Shown here one piece after another: positions 8,896-17,148 of a stretch of 64,000 nt of DNA (positions are counted from its first letter, which is position 1; every line of letters starts with the position of its first letter). Both the position numbers and the translations under genes were made by a program. Below the pieces are notes generated by a model. That model was not told where the DNA came from. It saw only the letters and a program-made list of their open reading frames with translations, and made no database searches. This DNA is from Streptomyces sp. NBC_01224 (GTDB lineage Bacteria; Actinomycetota; Actinomycetes; Streptomycetales; Streptomycetaceae), in assembly GCF_036002945.1 (NCBI RefSeq), contig NZ_CP108529.1:7249001-7313000 (forward strand), written 5' to 3'.

Positions 8896-9978
8896 TCAGT
8901 CCTCCGAGGATTCCTCCGACGAATCCTGTGGGCCGTCGTCGCCGTCGCTGTCCTCGTTCTCCTGGTCGGCCGACGGCTGCCGGCCGGGTCCGCTCGTGGG
9001 CGGCGAGCCGGGTCCCGTCTCGCCCCCGGTGTCCGGCCGGACCGGCTTCGGCGGACGGGTGCGGCCGCTGGATGTGTCGCGCAGATACGAGGCGTCGCCG
9101 CTCTCCGTCGCATGCCCGCCGGGCGCCTGGCCCGGACCGACGTCCCGACGGCGCAGATAGCGCTCGAACTCCCGGGCGATGGCCTCGCCGCTCGCCTCGG
9201 GAAGCTCCGCGGTGTCCCGGGCCTCCTCCAGCGTCTGCACGTACTCCGCCACCTCGCTGTCCTCGGCGGCCAGTTGGTCGACTCCGAGCTGCCAGGCACG
9301 CGCGTCCTCGGGCAGCTCGCCCAGCGGAATGCGCAGACCGAGAAGATCCTCCAGGCGGTTGAGCAGCGCGAGGGTGGCCTTCGGGTTGGGCGGCTGCGAC
9401 ACATAGTGCGGCACCGCCGCCCACAGGCTCACCGCGGGCACGCCCGCGTGCGTACAGGCCTCCTGAAGGATGCCGACGATGCCCGTCGGACCCTCGTATC
9501 TGGTCTCCTCCAGGTCCATGGTCCGCGCCAGATCCGGGTCGGAGGTGACTGCGCTGACCGGTACGGGGCGGGTGTGCGGGGTGTCGCCGAGCAGTGCGCC
9601 CAGGACCACCACCATCTCCACGCCCAGCTCATGGGCGAAGGCCAGGATCTCGTTGCAGAACGAGCGCCAGCGCATGGACGGCTCGATACCGCGGACCAGG
9701 ACGAGATCGCGGGGCTTGTCCCCGCCGATGCGGACCACGGAGAGCCGGGTGGTCGGCCAGGTGATCTTGCGCACCCCGCCGTCCAGCCAGACCGTCGGCC
9801 GGTTGACCTGGAAGTCGTAGTAGTCCTCGGCGTCCAGCGCCGCGAACACCTCACCCTTCCACTCCCGGTCCAGGTGCGCGACCGCTGTGGATGCGGCGTC
9901 ACCTGCGTCGTTCCATCCCTCGAACGCGGCCACCATGACCGGGTCGATCAGCTCGGGTACCCCCTCGAGCTCGATCAC
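8896..9978 (-). CDS. PAC2 family protein (proteasome-assembly-chaperone fold)
   Basis: A 360-residue protein. The first 270 residues or so form the PAC2 fold (start VIELEGVPELIDP, then an AAFEGWNDAGDAAS motif). The last 60-70 are a Pro/Gly- then Ser/Glu/Asp-rich disordered tail ending SSEESSED. The GTG at 9978 was chosen for its strong aaggagg site; a longer reading exists but lacks one. PAC2 proteins assist 20S assembly in archaea and eukaryotes. In actinobacteria their role is unproven, although this genome does encode a proteasome. Confidence 0.85.
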   Translation of the reverse strand: MIELEGVPELIDPVMVAAFEGWNDAGDAASTAVAHLDREWKGEVFAALDAEDYYDFQVNRPTVWLDGGVRKITWPTTRLSVVRIGGDKPRDLVLVRGIEPSMRWRSFCNEILAFAHELGVEMVVVLGALLGDTPHTRPVPVSAVTSDPDLARTMDLEETRYEGPTGIVGILQEACTHAGVPAVSLWAAVPHYVSQPPNPKATLALLNRLEDLLGLRIPLGELPEDARAWQLGVDQLAAEDSEVAEYVQTLEEARDTAELPEASGEAIAREFERYLRRRDVGPGQAPGGHATESGDASYLRDTSSGRTRPPKPVRPDTGGETGPGSPPTSGPGRQPSADQENEDSDGDDGPQDSSEESSED

Positions 9979-10184
9979 CCAGGCCTCCTTCCGAAGTTCC
10001 CTTGCGTACGCACCAACCTTACGGCTTCCGGCCACTCTCGCCGCAGCCCCTGTGCACAGCCGGGTGAACCTGACCCGGGAGGGTGCATCACCGGCCGAAT
10101 CAGGGCATCAGTCTCTGAATACATCCGAGCTGTGTCCAGTCAATTTCGTCCCAACCCTGGACGTTGGGGCCTTCGTGACGCTAT

Positions 10185-10215
10185 ACATCGGATGACCAGA
10201 GCAGAGGTCCGATGT
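10185..10215. promoter_or_regulatory. Candidate FadR-type operator pair upstream of fuconate dehydratase
   Basis: acatcggatga (10185-10195) and, inverted, tccgatgt (10208-10215) lie 20-50 bases before the fuconate dehydratase start. Both share the core of the palindrome in front of the GntR/FadR gene (17037-17051). A further acatccga is at 10121-10128. Assignment to that regulator is inferred from the shared motif. Confidence 0.5.
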
Positions 10216-10234
10216 TATTCCCCTGGGGGCGCAC

Positions 10235-11575
10235 ATGAGTCAGACCGTCACGGATTTCGAGGTCCACGACATCCGTTTTCCGACCTCGGAACAACTGGAC
10301 GGCTCGGACGCCATGAACCCCGACCCCGACTACTCGGCTGCCTATGTCGTACTGAGCACTGCTCCCACGGACGGCACTGACGGCACTGACATCGAGGGGC
10401 ATGGCTTCTGTTTCACCATCGGGCGCGGCAACGAGGTGATGGCCGCCGCCATCGAAGCGTTGCGCCCGTACGTGGTGGGGCGCCCGGTGCCCCGTACCGC
10501 GGCCGACCTCGCCGCGCTGCACCGTGAGCTCACCCACGACTCCCAACTGCGCTGGCTCGGCCCCGAAAAGGGTGTGATGCACATGGCGGCCGGCGCGGTC
10601 GTCAACGCCGCCTGGGACCTGGCGGCGAAGCAGGCCGGCAGGCCTGTCTGGCAGTTCCTCGCCGAGATGACGCCCGAGGAGCTCGTCTCCCTCGTCGACT
10701 TCCGCTATCTCACCGACGCCCTCACTCCCGATGAGGCCCTCGCGATCCTGCGGGCCGCCGAACCGGGCCGGGCCGAGCGCGCCGAGCGACTGCGTGCCGA
10801 GGGCTACCCGGCATACACCACCTCGCCCGGCTGGCTGGGATACACCGACGACAAGCTGGTCAGGCTGGCGAAGGAGGCCGTCGCCGACGGCTTCACCCAG
10901 ATCAAGCTGAAGGTCGGCGGCAATCTCGGCGACGACGTCCGCAGACTCGCCCTGGCCCGCGAGGCCGTCGGGCCGGACGTCCGGATCGCCGTCGACGCCA
11001 ACCAGCGCTGGGACGTCGCCGACGCGGTGAAGTGGATGACCGCGCTCGCGCCGTACGACCCGCACTGGATCGAGGAGCCGACCAGCCCCGACGACATCCT
11101 CGGCCACGCCGCAGTCCGCGCCGGGCAGCCGGTCAAGGTCGCCACCGGCGAACATGTCGCCAACCGGGTCGTGTTCAAACAGCTGCTGCAGGCCGGAGCC
11201 GTCGACTTCGTCCAGATCGACGCGGCCCGTGTCGCGGGCGTCAACGAGAACCTGGCGATCCTGCTGCTCGCCGCCAAGTACGGCGTACCGGTCTGCCCGC
11301 ACGCCGGCGGTGTCGGACTGTGCGAGCTGGTGCAGCACCTCTCGATGTTCGACTATGTGGCGGTCTCAGGCAGTTGGGAGAACCGTGTGATCGAGTACGT
11401 CGACCATCTCCACGAACACTTCGCCGACCCCACCGTGATCGAGTCCGGCCGTTACGCCGCCCCGAGTTCCCCGGGCTTCTCCGCCCGGATGCTCCCCGAA
11501 TCGATCGCCGCACACCGCTATCCGGAGGGCCCTGTATGGCAGGCCCGCCGCACCCCCGAGGAGGATGACCGATGA
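10235..11575 (+). CDS. L-fuconate dehydratase (enolase superfamily)
   Basis: A 446-residue enolase-superfamily enzyme closest to L-fuconate dehydratase, which removes water to give 2-keto-3-deoxy-L-fuconate. The catalytic KLK is at 224-226, metal ligands are D254, E280 and E306, and the general acid/base His356 is in CPHAGG. The N-terminus (DIRFPTSEQLDGSDAMN) is typical of this dehydratase. The ATG has gggggc upstream. The next gene overlaps by four bases (ATGA). Related acid-sugar substrates are possible. Confidence 0.88.
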   Translation: MSQTVTDFEVHDIRFPTSEQLDGSDAMNPDPDYSAAYVVLSTAPTDGTDGTDIEGHGFCFTIGRGNEVMAAAIEALRPYVVGRPVPRTAADLAALHRELTHDSQLRWLGPEKGVMHMAAGAVVNAAWDLAAKQAGRPVWQFLAEMTPEELVSLVDFRYLTDALTPDEALAILRAAEPGRAERAERLRAEGYPAYTTSPGWLGYTDDKLVRLAKEAVADGFTQIKLKVGGNLGDDVRRLALAREAVGPDVRIAVDANQRWDVADAVKWMTALAPYDPHWIEEPTSPDDILGHAAVRAGQPVKVATGEHVANRVVFKQLLQAGAVDFVQIDAARVAGVNENLAILLLAAKYGVPVCPHAGGVGLCELVQHLSMFDYVAVSGSWENRVIEYVDHLHEHFADPTVIESGRYAAPSSPGFSARMLPESIAAHRYPEGPVWQARRTPEEDDR

Positions 11576-12351
11576 CCGGCACAAGCGACTTCGAGGGCAT
11601 GAACGCCCTGGTGACGGGAGGCGCCTCCGGCATCGGGGCCGCCGTGGCGACGATGCTGCTGGCGCGCGGTGCGCGCGTGGCCGTACTCGACCGCGAGACC
11701 GCGGGCGCCCCCGACGGCACGCTCGCCCTCAAGGCGGACGTCACCGACGACGCGGCCGTGCGCGAGGCGGTCGACCTGGCCGCCGGTGAACTGGGCGGTC
11801 TGCACTCCGTCGTGTCCAACGCGGGCATCGGTTCCATCGGCACGGTCGAGGACAACGCCGACGACGAGTGGACCCGGGTCCTGGACATCAACGTCCTCGG
11901 CATGGTCCGCACCGCCCGGCACGCCCTGCCCCATCTGCGGCGCGCGGCGGCCGACCGCCCCGGTACCGTCTCGATCACCCAGACCTGCTCGATCGCCGCG
12001 ACCGCCGGACTGCCGCAGCGCGCGCTGTACAGCGCGAGCAAGGGCGCGGTCCTCTCGCTGACCCTCGCGATGGCCGCCGACCATGTCCGCGAGGGCATCC
12101 GGGTCAACTGCGTCAATCCGGGCACCGCGGACACCCCGTGGATCGGGCGGCTCCTGGGCCAGGCCGACGACCCGGCCGCCGAACGAGCCGCGCTGAACGC
12201 CCGCCAGCCGCTGGGACGGCTGGTCTCGGCCGACGAGGTGGCCGCCGCGATCGTCTATCTGGCCAGCCCCGCCGCCGCCTCGGTCACCGGCACGGCACTG
12301 GCCGTCGACGGCGGAATGCAGGGCCTGCGCCTGCGCCCCGCCGAGAACTGA
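11572..12351 (+). CDS. SDR oxidoreductase, probable 2-keto-3-deoxy-L-fuconate dehydrogenase
   Basis: A 259-residue classical short-chain dehydrogenase. The nucleotide-binding TGGASGIG is near residue 16, with NAG in the middle and catalytic Y-x-x-x-K in YSASK. Its start overlaps the fuconate dehydratase stop, so the two are translated together. In the non-phosphorylating fucose route the step after the dehydratase is an NAD-dependent dehydrogenase of this family; the assignment rests on that context. Confidence 0.8.
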   Translation: MTGTSDFEGMNALVTGGASGIGAAVATMLLARGARVAVLDRETAGAPDGTLALKADVTDDAAVREAVDLAAGELGGLHSVVSNAGIGSIGTVEDNADDEWTRVLDINVLGMVRTARHALPHLRRAAADRPGTVSITQTCSIAATAGLPQRALYSASKGAVLSLTLAMAADHVREGIRVNCVNPGTADTPWIGRLLGQADDPAAERAALNARQPLGRLVSADEVAAAIVYLASPAAASVTGTALAVDGGMQGLRLRPAEN

Positions 12352-12367
12352 TCAGGGGTGCGCGGCC

Positions 12368-12406
12368 CTCGGCCTGTCCGGCGGATCAGGGCCGGACAGG
12401 CCCGAG
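12368..12406 (+). terminator. Hairpin after the dehydratase/SDR pair
   Basis: A 15-base stem with a one-base bulge (12368-12382 with 12391-12406) lies between the SDR stop and the binding-protein start. No long T-run follows. It may separate or attenuate expression into the transporter genes. Confidence 0.55.
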
Positions 12407-12496
12407 CCGCACAAACGGGCCGCACCCCTGTGCGCCATGCACCGCCGCTTTGCCAACAGAGCTTCGAGCCGGTACTCCACAAAGGACGGGACACCA

Positions 12497-13537
12497 ATGA
12501 GAGTGCGTACGACGAGTGCGGCAGCCTGCGCCGTACTGCTGGCCGTCACTGCCCTCGCGGGCTGCAACCGCGAGTCCGCCGCTGATGGTGCGGGCGGCGG
12601 GAAGGTCGGCATCGACCTGCCGCGCAGCGACAGCGACTTCTGGAACTCGTACCAGAACTACGTGGAGAAGGGGGTCAAGGCCGGCGAGGTCAAGGCGCTG
12701 CCGCTGACCAACTCGCAGAACGACATCGGCAAGCTGGTCGCCAACGTCCAGACCTTCACCGACCAGGGCGCCAAGGCCGTCGTGATGGCACCCCAGGACA
12801 CCGGTGCGATAGCCGAGTCGCTCAACACACTGAACGAGAAGAAGATCCCGGTCATCAGCGTCGACACCCGGCCCGACAAGGGCAACATCTACATGGTGGT
12901 GCGGGCCGACAACAAGGCGTACGGGACCAACGCCTGCAAGTACCTCGGCGAGCAGCTGAAGGGCAAGGGCAAGGTCGTCGAGTTCCAGGGCGACCTCGCC
13001 TCGATCAACGGCCGCGACCGGTCCGAGGCGTTCAGATCCTGCATGGACAAGGATTTCCCCGGCATCAAGGTCTTCGAGCTGGCCACCGACTGGAAGGGCG
13101 ATGTCGCCTCCGCCAAGCTCCAGGCCACCCTGGCCGCCAACCCCGACATCAACGGCATCTACATGCAGGCGGGCGGTGTCTTCCTGCAGCCCACCCTCGC
13201 GCTCCTGGAGCAGAAGAAGCTGCTGAAGCCGGCCGGCACGCCGGGCCACATCACGATCATCTCCAACGACGGCATCCCGGAGGAGTTCGACGCCATCAAG
13301 GCCGGGAAGATCGACGCGACGATCTCCCAGCCCGCCGACCTGTACGCGAAGTACGCGCTGTACTACGCCAAGGCGGCCCTGGACGGCAAGACCTTCAAGG
13401 AAGGCCCCACCGACCACGACTCGAACATCATCAGGATCCCGAACGGCTTCGAGGACCAACTCCCCGCGCCGCTGGTGACCAAGGACAACGTGGACGACCC
13501 GAAACTGTGGGCCAATCAGCTGGAGAAGAAGAACTAG
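12497..13537 (+). CDS. Sugar ABC transporter substrate-binding lipoprotein
   Basis: A 346-residue periplasmic-binding-protein-type lipoprotein. The lipobox TALAGC places the lipidated Cys at residue 23, and the mature part follows the ribose/xylose-binding fold (KVGIDLPRSDSDFW, VVMAPQDT, PVISVDTRP). The ATG at 12497 with aaaggacggg before it gives a proper signal peptide; the earlier in-frame ATG does not. The sugar is unknown, but the neighbours suggest a 6-deoxy or acid sugar. Confidence 0.88.
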   Translation: MRVRTTSAAACAVLLAVTALAGCNRESAADGAGGGKVGIDLPRSDSDFWNSYQNYVEKGVKAGEVKALPLTNSQNDIGKLVANVQTFTDQGAKAVVMAPQDTGAIAESLNTLNEKKIPVISVDTRPDKGNIYMVVRADNKAYGTNACKYLGEQLKGKGKVVEFQGDLASINGRDRSEAFRSCMDKDFPGIKVFELATDWKGDVASAKLQATLAANPDINGIYMQAGGVFLQPTLALLEQKKLLKPAGTPGHITIISNDGIPEEFDAIKAGKIDATISQPADLYAKYALYYAKAALDGKTFKEGPTDHDSNIIRIPNGFEDQLPAPLVTKDNVDDPKLWANQLEKKN

Positions 13538-13548
13538 CCGTGACTCCT

Positions 13549-13587
13549 CCCTCTCGTCACCGAGAGGGCTTCCCTCTCGGCTCCGAG
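13549..13587 (+). promoter_or_regulatory. Mutually exclusive hairpins between binding protein and ATPase genes
   Basis: Segment A ccctctcg (13549-13556), segment B cgagaggg (13561-13568) and segment C ccctctcg (13572-13579) allow B to pair perfectly with either A (4-base loop) or C (3-base loop). C can also pair with a following ccgag (13583-13587). It probably limits read-through or protects the upstream mRNA end, as is common after binding-protein genes. Confidence 0.5.
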
Positions 13588-13670
13588 GAACCGAGACGCG
13601 GCCAAGCCCTGACCGCTGCCCGTGGGCAGAGTACCGACATTGCTGCAGCGCTTCGCTGAGAAGGGGTCTG

Positions 13671-15191
13671 ATGGAAAAGGCACCGCCCGCCGTAGAGGCG
13701 GCGGGCATCGTCAAACGCTTCGGGCCCACCGTGGCGCTCGACGGGGTCCGGCTCACCGTGCAGCCCGGTGAGTCCCATGCCCTCGTCGGTCGCAACGGTG
13801 CGGGCAAGTCGACGCTGGTCAGCGTCCTGACCGGACTCCACAAGGCGGACGCGGGCACGGTCACGTTCGGCGGGGAGCCCGCGCCCGCCTTCGGGGACAC
13901 CACGGCCTGGCAGTCGAAGGTCGCCTGCGTGTACCAGAAGTCCATGGTCGTCCCCGACCTGACCGTCGCCGAGAACCTCTTCCTCAACCGTTTCGACGAC
14001 AACGCCCGCTGGATCAGCTGGGGGAAGCTCCGCAGGCGCGCCGAGCGGCTCCTCGCCGACTACGGGGTCCAGGTCGACCCCAGCACCCGGGCGCGCGATC
14101 TTGCCGTCGAGCAGCGGCAGTTCGTCGAGATAGCCCGGGCGCTGTCCTTCGGCGCCAGGCTGATCATCCTGGACGAGCCGACCGCCCAGCTCGATGCCCG
14201 CGGCATCGGGCGGCTCTTCGACAAACTCAGGGAACTGCAGAGCCAGGGAGTGGCGTTCCTCTTCATCTCCCACCATCTGCAGGAGGTGTACGAACTGTGC
14301 ACGGCGGTCACCGTCTACCGCGACGCCCGCCATGTGCTGAGCGCCCCGGTCGCCGACATCGCCAAGGCCGAACTGGTGGCGGCGATGACCGGGGAGCAGT
14401 CCGCCGGCGCCACCGCCTGGCACGCGGGCGGTGACGGTGCGGCGGTTCGGGATCAGTCGGCTGCCCCCGTCCTGCGTACCGAAGGGCTCACTCTGGAGGG
14501 CCAGTTCGAACCGCTGGACCTGGAGGTCCGCCCCGGAGAGGTGCTCGGCCTCGCCGGCTCCGCGGCCAGCGGCAACACGGCCCTGGGCGAGGCCCTGGCC
14601 GGTATGCGAAAGGCGGGCGGCGGCACGGTCTTCGTACACGGAAGGACCGTGCGCACCGGCAGTGTGCCGCACGCGCTGGACGCCGGGATCGGCTACATCC
14701 CCGAGGACCGGCACGACCAGGGCCTCGTCCTGGAACGCAGCGTCGCCGAGAACGCCACCCTCACGGTCACCGACCAACTCGGCCCGTGGGGGACCGTACT
14801 GCCCTCCCGTACCAGGGAGTTCGCACGGTCGATGATCGCCTCGCTGGACATCAAGACACAGGGACCCGAGCAGCCCGTCTCCGGGCTCTCCGGCGGAAAC
14901 CAGCAGAAGGTGGTCGTCGCCCGCGCGCTGGCTCGCAAGCCGAGCGTGCTGGTGGCCGTGCGGCCCACCGCGGGTGTGGACATCAAGTCCAAGGATTCGC
15001 TGCTCGGAGTCGTGCGGCGGGTCGCCGACGAGGGGAACGCGGCAGTGATCATCTCGGACGAGCTGGACGATCTGCGGGTCTGCGACCGAGTGCTCGCCCT
15101 TTTCCACGGGCGCGTGGTCGCAACATTCGCAAGCGGGTGGACCGACGGGGAACTCGTCGCCGCCATGGAAGGTGTGGGGGAAAGGGAATGA
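13671..15191 (+). CDS. Sugar ABC transporter ATP-binding protein (RbsA/XylG type)
   Basis: A 506-residue tandem ATPase. The first domain has Walker A GRNGAGKST and Walker B LIILDEPTAQLD. The second keeps the LSGGNQQK signature but has degenerate Walker A (GSAASGNT) and Walker B (VAVRPTAGVD), a common asymmetry in this family. It acts on the inner face of the membrane with the permease. Its stop overlaps the permease start by ATGA. Confidence 0.9.
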   Translation: MEKAPPAVEAAGIVKRFGPTVALDGVRLTVQPGESHALVGRNGAGKSTLVSVLTGLHKADAGTVTFGGEPAPAFGDTTAWQSKVACVYQKSMVVPDLTVAENLFLNRFDDNARWISWGKLRRRAERLLADYGVQVDPSTRARDLAVEQRQFVEIARALSFGARLIILDEPTAQLDARGIGRLFDKLRELQSQGVAFLFISHHLQEVYELCTAVTVYRDARHVLSAPVADIAKAELVAAMTGEQSAGATAWHAGGDGAAVRDQSAAPVLRTEGLTLEGQFEPLDLEVRPGEVLGLAGSAASGNTALGEALAGMRKAGGGTVFVHGRTVRTGSVPHALDAGIGYIPEDRHDQGLVLERSVAENATLTVTDQLGPWGTVLPSRTREFARSMIASLDIKTQGPEQPVSGLSGGNQQKVVVARALARKPSVLVAVRPTAGVDIKSKDSLLGVVRRVADEGNAAVIISDELDDLRVCDRVLALFHGRVVATFASGWTDGELVAAMEGVGERE

Positions 15192-16240
15192 CCGGAACGG
15201 TACGGCCTGTGGCGGCCGACGGCATCGACAGCGGGCTGAAGGGCTCCCTGACGGGCGAGAGCCCGCTGGACCGGCTGAGGCTGATCCGGTGGAGCGACTT
15301 CTCCCTGGTACCGGTGATTCTGGTGCTGATGGTGATCGGGTTCATCGTCTCGCCGGTGTTCCTGACCTCCGAGAACCTGATCAGCGTCGTCCAGCAGTCC
15401 TCCGAGCTGAGCCTGCTGGTCCTGGGCCAGGCGCTGATCCTGATCTGCGGACGGATGGACCTGTCACTGGAGTCGACGATCGGCATCGCGCCGGTCGTCG
15501 CGATGTGGCTGGTCCTGCCCGCGGAGGGCGGCCGCTTCGCCGGCCTCGGCCTGCTGCCCACCTGGTCGGCGATCCCGCTCTGTCTGCTGGTGGGCCTCGC
15601 GATCGGTGCGATCAACGGCTTCCTGATGCTGAAGCTGAGGGTCAACGGCTTCATCGCCACGCTCGGCATGCTCACCATGCTGCGCGGCCTCCACATCGGC
15701 ATCACCGAGGGCAAGTCCATCACCGACGTCCCGGAGTCCTTCCGCTACCTCGGCAAGAGCGAATGGCTCGGCGCACCGGCCGCCGTCTGGATCTGCCTGG
15801 CGCTGTTCGCCGTCGGTGGTGCCGCACTGGCCTGGCTGCGCCATGGACGCTCGCTGTACGCCATCGGCGGCAACCCGGAAGCGGCGCGAGCCGCGGGTAT
15901 CCGGGTGGACCGGGTCACCTGGATCGTGCTCGCCATCGGCGGTCTGCTGGCGGCCTTCGCGGGCATCCTCTACACCGGCCACTACGGATCGGTCGCGGCG
16001 ACCCAGGGCAACGGCTGGATCTTCCAGGTGTTCGCCGCCGCGGTCATCGGCGGCATCAGCCTCAAGGGCGGCCGGGGCACCCTGTTCGGTGCGCTGACCG
16101 GCGTACTGACGCTCCAGCTGGTGGTCAATGTGATGACCCTCGGCGGTGTCCCGGCGCTCTGGAACCAGTTCCTCAACGGCGCCATCATCATCGTCGCCCT
16201 GGTCATCTCCCGCTTCGCGAGCGGCGAGAAGCAGGACTGA
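15188..16240 (+). CDS. Sugar ABC transporter permease (RbsC type)
   Basis: A 350-residue inner-membrane permease with about ten hydrophobic helices and the family signature around VNGFIATLGMLTMLRG and YAIGGNPEAARAAGI. Its start lies within the ATPase stop, indicating tight coupling. It is the last gene before a terminator and a convergent regulator. Only one permease is present, so it likely forms a homodimer. Confidence 0.9.
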   Translation: MTGTVRPVAADGIDSGLKGSLTGESPLDRLRLIRWSDFSLVPVILVLMVIGFIVSPVFLTSENLISVVQQSSELSLLVLGQALILICGRMDLSLESTIGIAPVVAMWLVLPAEGGRFAGLGLLPTWSAIPLCLLVGLAIGAINGFLMLKLRVNGFIATLGMLTMLRGLHIGITEGKSITDVPESFRYLGKSEWLGAPAAVWICLALFAVGGAALAWLRHGRSLYAIGGNPEAARAAGIRVDRVTWIVLAIGGLLAAFAGILYTGHYGSVAATQGNGWIFQVFAAAVIGGISLKGGRGTLFGALTGVLTLQLVVNVMTLGGVPALWNQFLNGAIIIVALVISRFASGEKQD

Positions 16241-16253
16241 ACCCGTTCGCGCG

Positions 16254-16291
16254 GACGCCGGCGGGGCTGATTCCTCAGCTCCGCCGGCGTC
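16254..16291. terminator. Bidirectional terminator between permease and GntR genes
   Basis: A 17-base stem with one G-T position (16254-16270 with 16275-16291) and a 4-base loop lies between the convergent stops. Confidence 0.75.
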
Positions 16292-16335
16292 TGACGTGCG
16301 GGGCCCGCTGCGGAGCCGCGGTCACCCACCGCGCG

Positions 16336-17007
16336 CTACAGCGTCGACCGCAGCCACTGCTCGACGCTCGCCACATGCACCGTCGCCCAGGCCCGCGCAG
16401 CCTCCGCATCCCGGTCCCGCAGAGCCGACACGATCGCCCGGTGCTCATGGAGCGTGCGGCTGACCGCGTCCTCCTGCGTCAGACCGCGCCAGACCCGCGC
16501 CCGGGTCGTCGGCCCCGACAGCCCGTCGAGCAGCGAGCAGAGGACCGAGTTCCCGGACGACTGCACGATGCCGCGGTGGAACTCCAGATCGCAGGCGACC
16601 AGCTCCTCCACCGAGGGCTGCGCACCCAGGGCATCCAACTGCGAGCTCAGTACGTCCAGTTGGGCCTCGCTGATCCGGGTCGCGGCCATCGCCGTCGCGG
16701 CCGGTTCCAGAATGCGGCGGACCGCGAGGAATTCGAGCACCGTGTCGTCGCGGTGGAAGTCCACCACGAAGCTCAGCGCCTCCAGCAGCAACTGGGGATC
16801 GAGGCTGGTCACATACGTGCCGTCGCCCTGCCGCACATCGAGAATGCGGATCAGAGACAGCGCGCGCACCGCCTCCCTCAGAGAGTTGCGGGAGAGCCCC
16901 AGCTCCGCCGCGAGTTCGCTCTCCTTGGGGAGCCGGTCGCCGGGGCGTAGCGCACCCGAGACGATCATTCCCTTGATCTTCTCGATCGCCTCGTCGGTGA
17001 CAGCCAT
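16336..17007 (-). CDS. GntR/FadR-family transcriptional regulator
   Basis: A 223-residue regulator with an N-terminal winged helix (LPKESELAAELGLSRNSLREAVRAL) and a C-terminal all-helical FCD ligand-binding domain. The start is ATG behind caggagg. A 15-base palindrome 30 bases upstream resembles sites in front of the fuconate dehydratase gene, so autoregulation and control of the sugar-acid module are likely. The effector is probably a sugar acid such as fuconate or its keto-deoxy product. Confidence 0.87.
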   Translation of the reverse strand: MAVTDEAIEKIKGMIVSGALRPGDRLPKESELAAELGLSRNSLREAVRALSLIRILDVRQGDGTYVTSLDPQLLLEALSFVVDFHRDDTVLEFLAVRRILEPAATAMAATRISEAQLDVLSSQLDALGAQPSVEELVACDLEFHRGIVQSSGNSVLCSLLDGLSGPTTRARVWRGLTQEDAVSRTLHEHRAIVSALRDRDAEAARAWATVHVASVEQWLRSTL

Positions 17008-17036
17008 GACGGTCCTCCTGGATCCGGACTGGAATC

Positions 17037-17051
17037 AGACATCCGATGTCT
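17037..17051. promoter_or_regulatory. Palindromic operator upstream of the GntR/FadR gene
   Basis: agacatccgatgtct is a perfect 7-base inverted repeat around one central base. Its spacing ahead of the start is right for an autoregulatory FCD-type site. Confidence 0.6.
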
Positions 17052-17148
17052 CTCTTCATTATGCGGGTCGGAAGAGGCGGATGAACCAGTTCTGCCGCAG
17101 GTCGTCCCAGGTGCACGGCTACCGCACGGTCATCGGGACGGGGTGGGG

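Noticed and set aside
13671..15191. Degenerate second ATPase domain of the sugar transporter as a sign of gene decay
   Set aside because: Loss of Walker motifs in the second half is usual for RbsA/XylG-type ATPases and the frame is intact.
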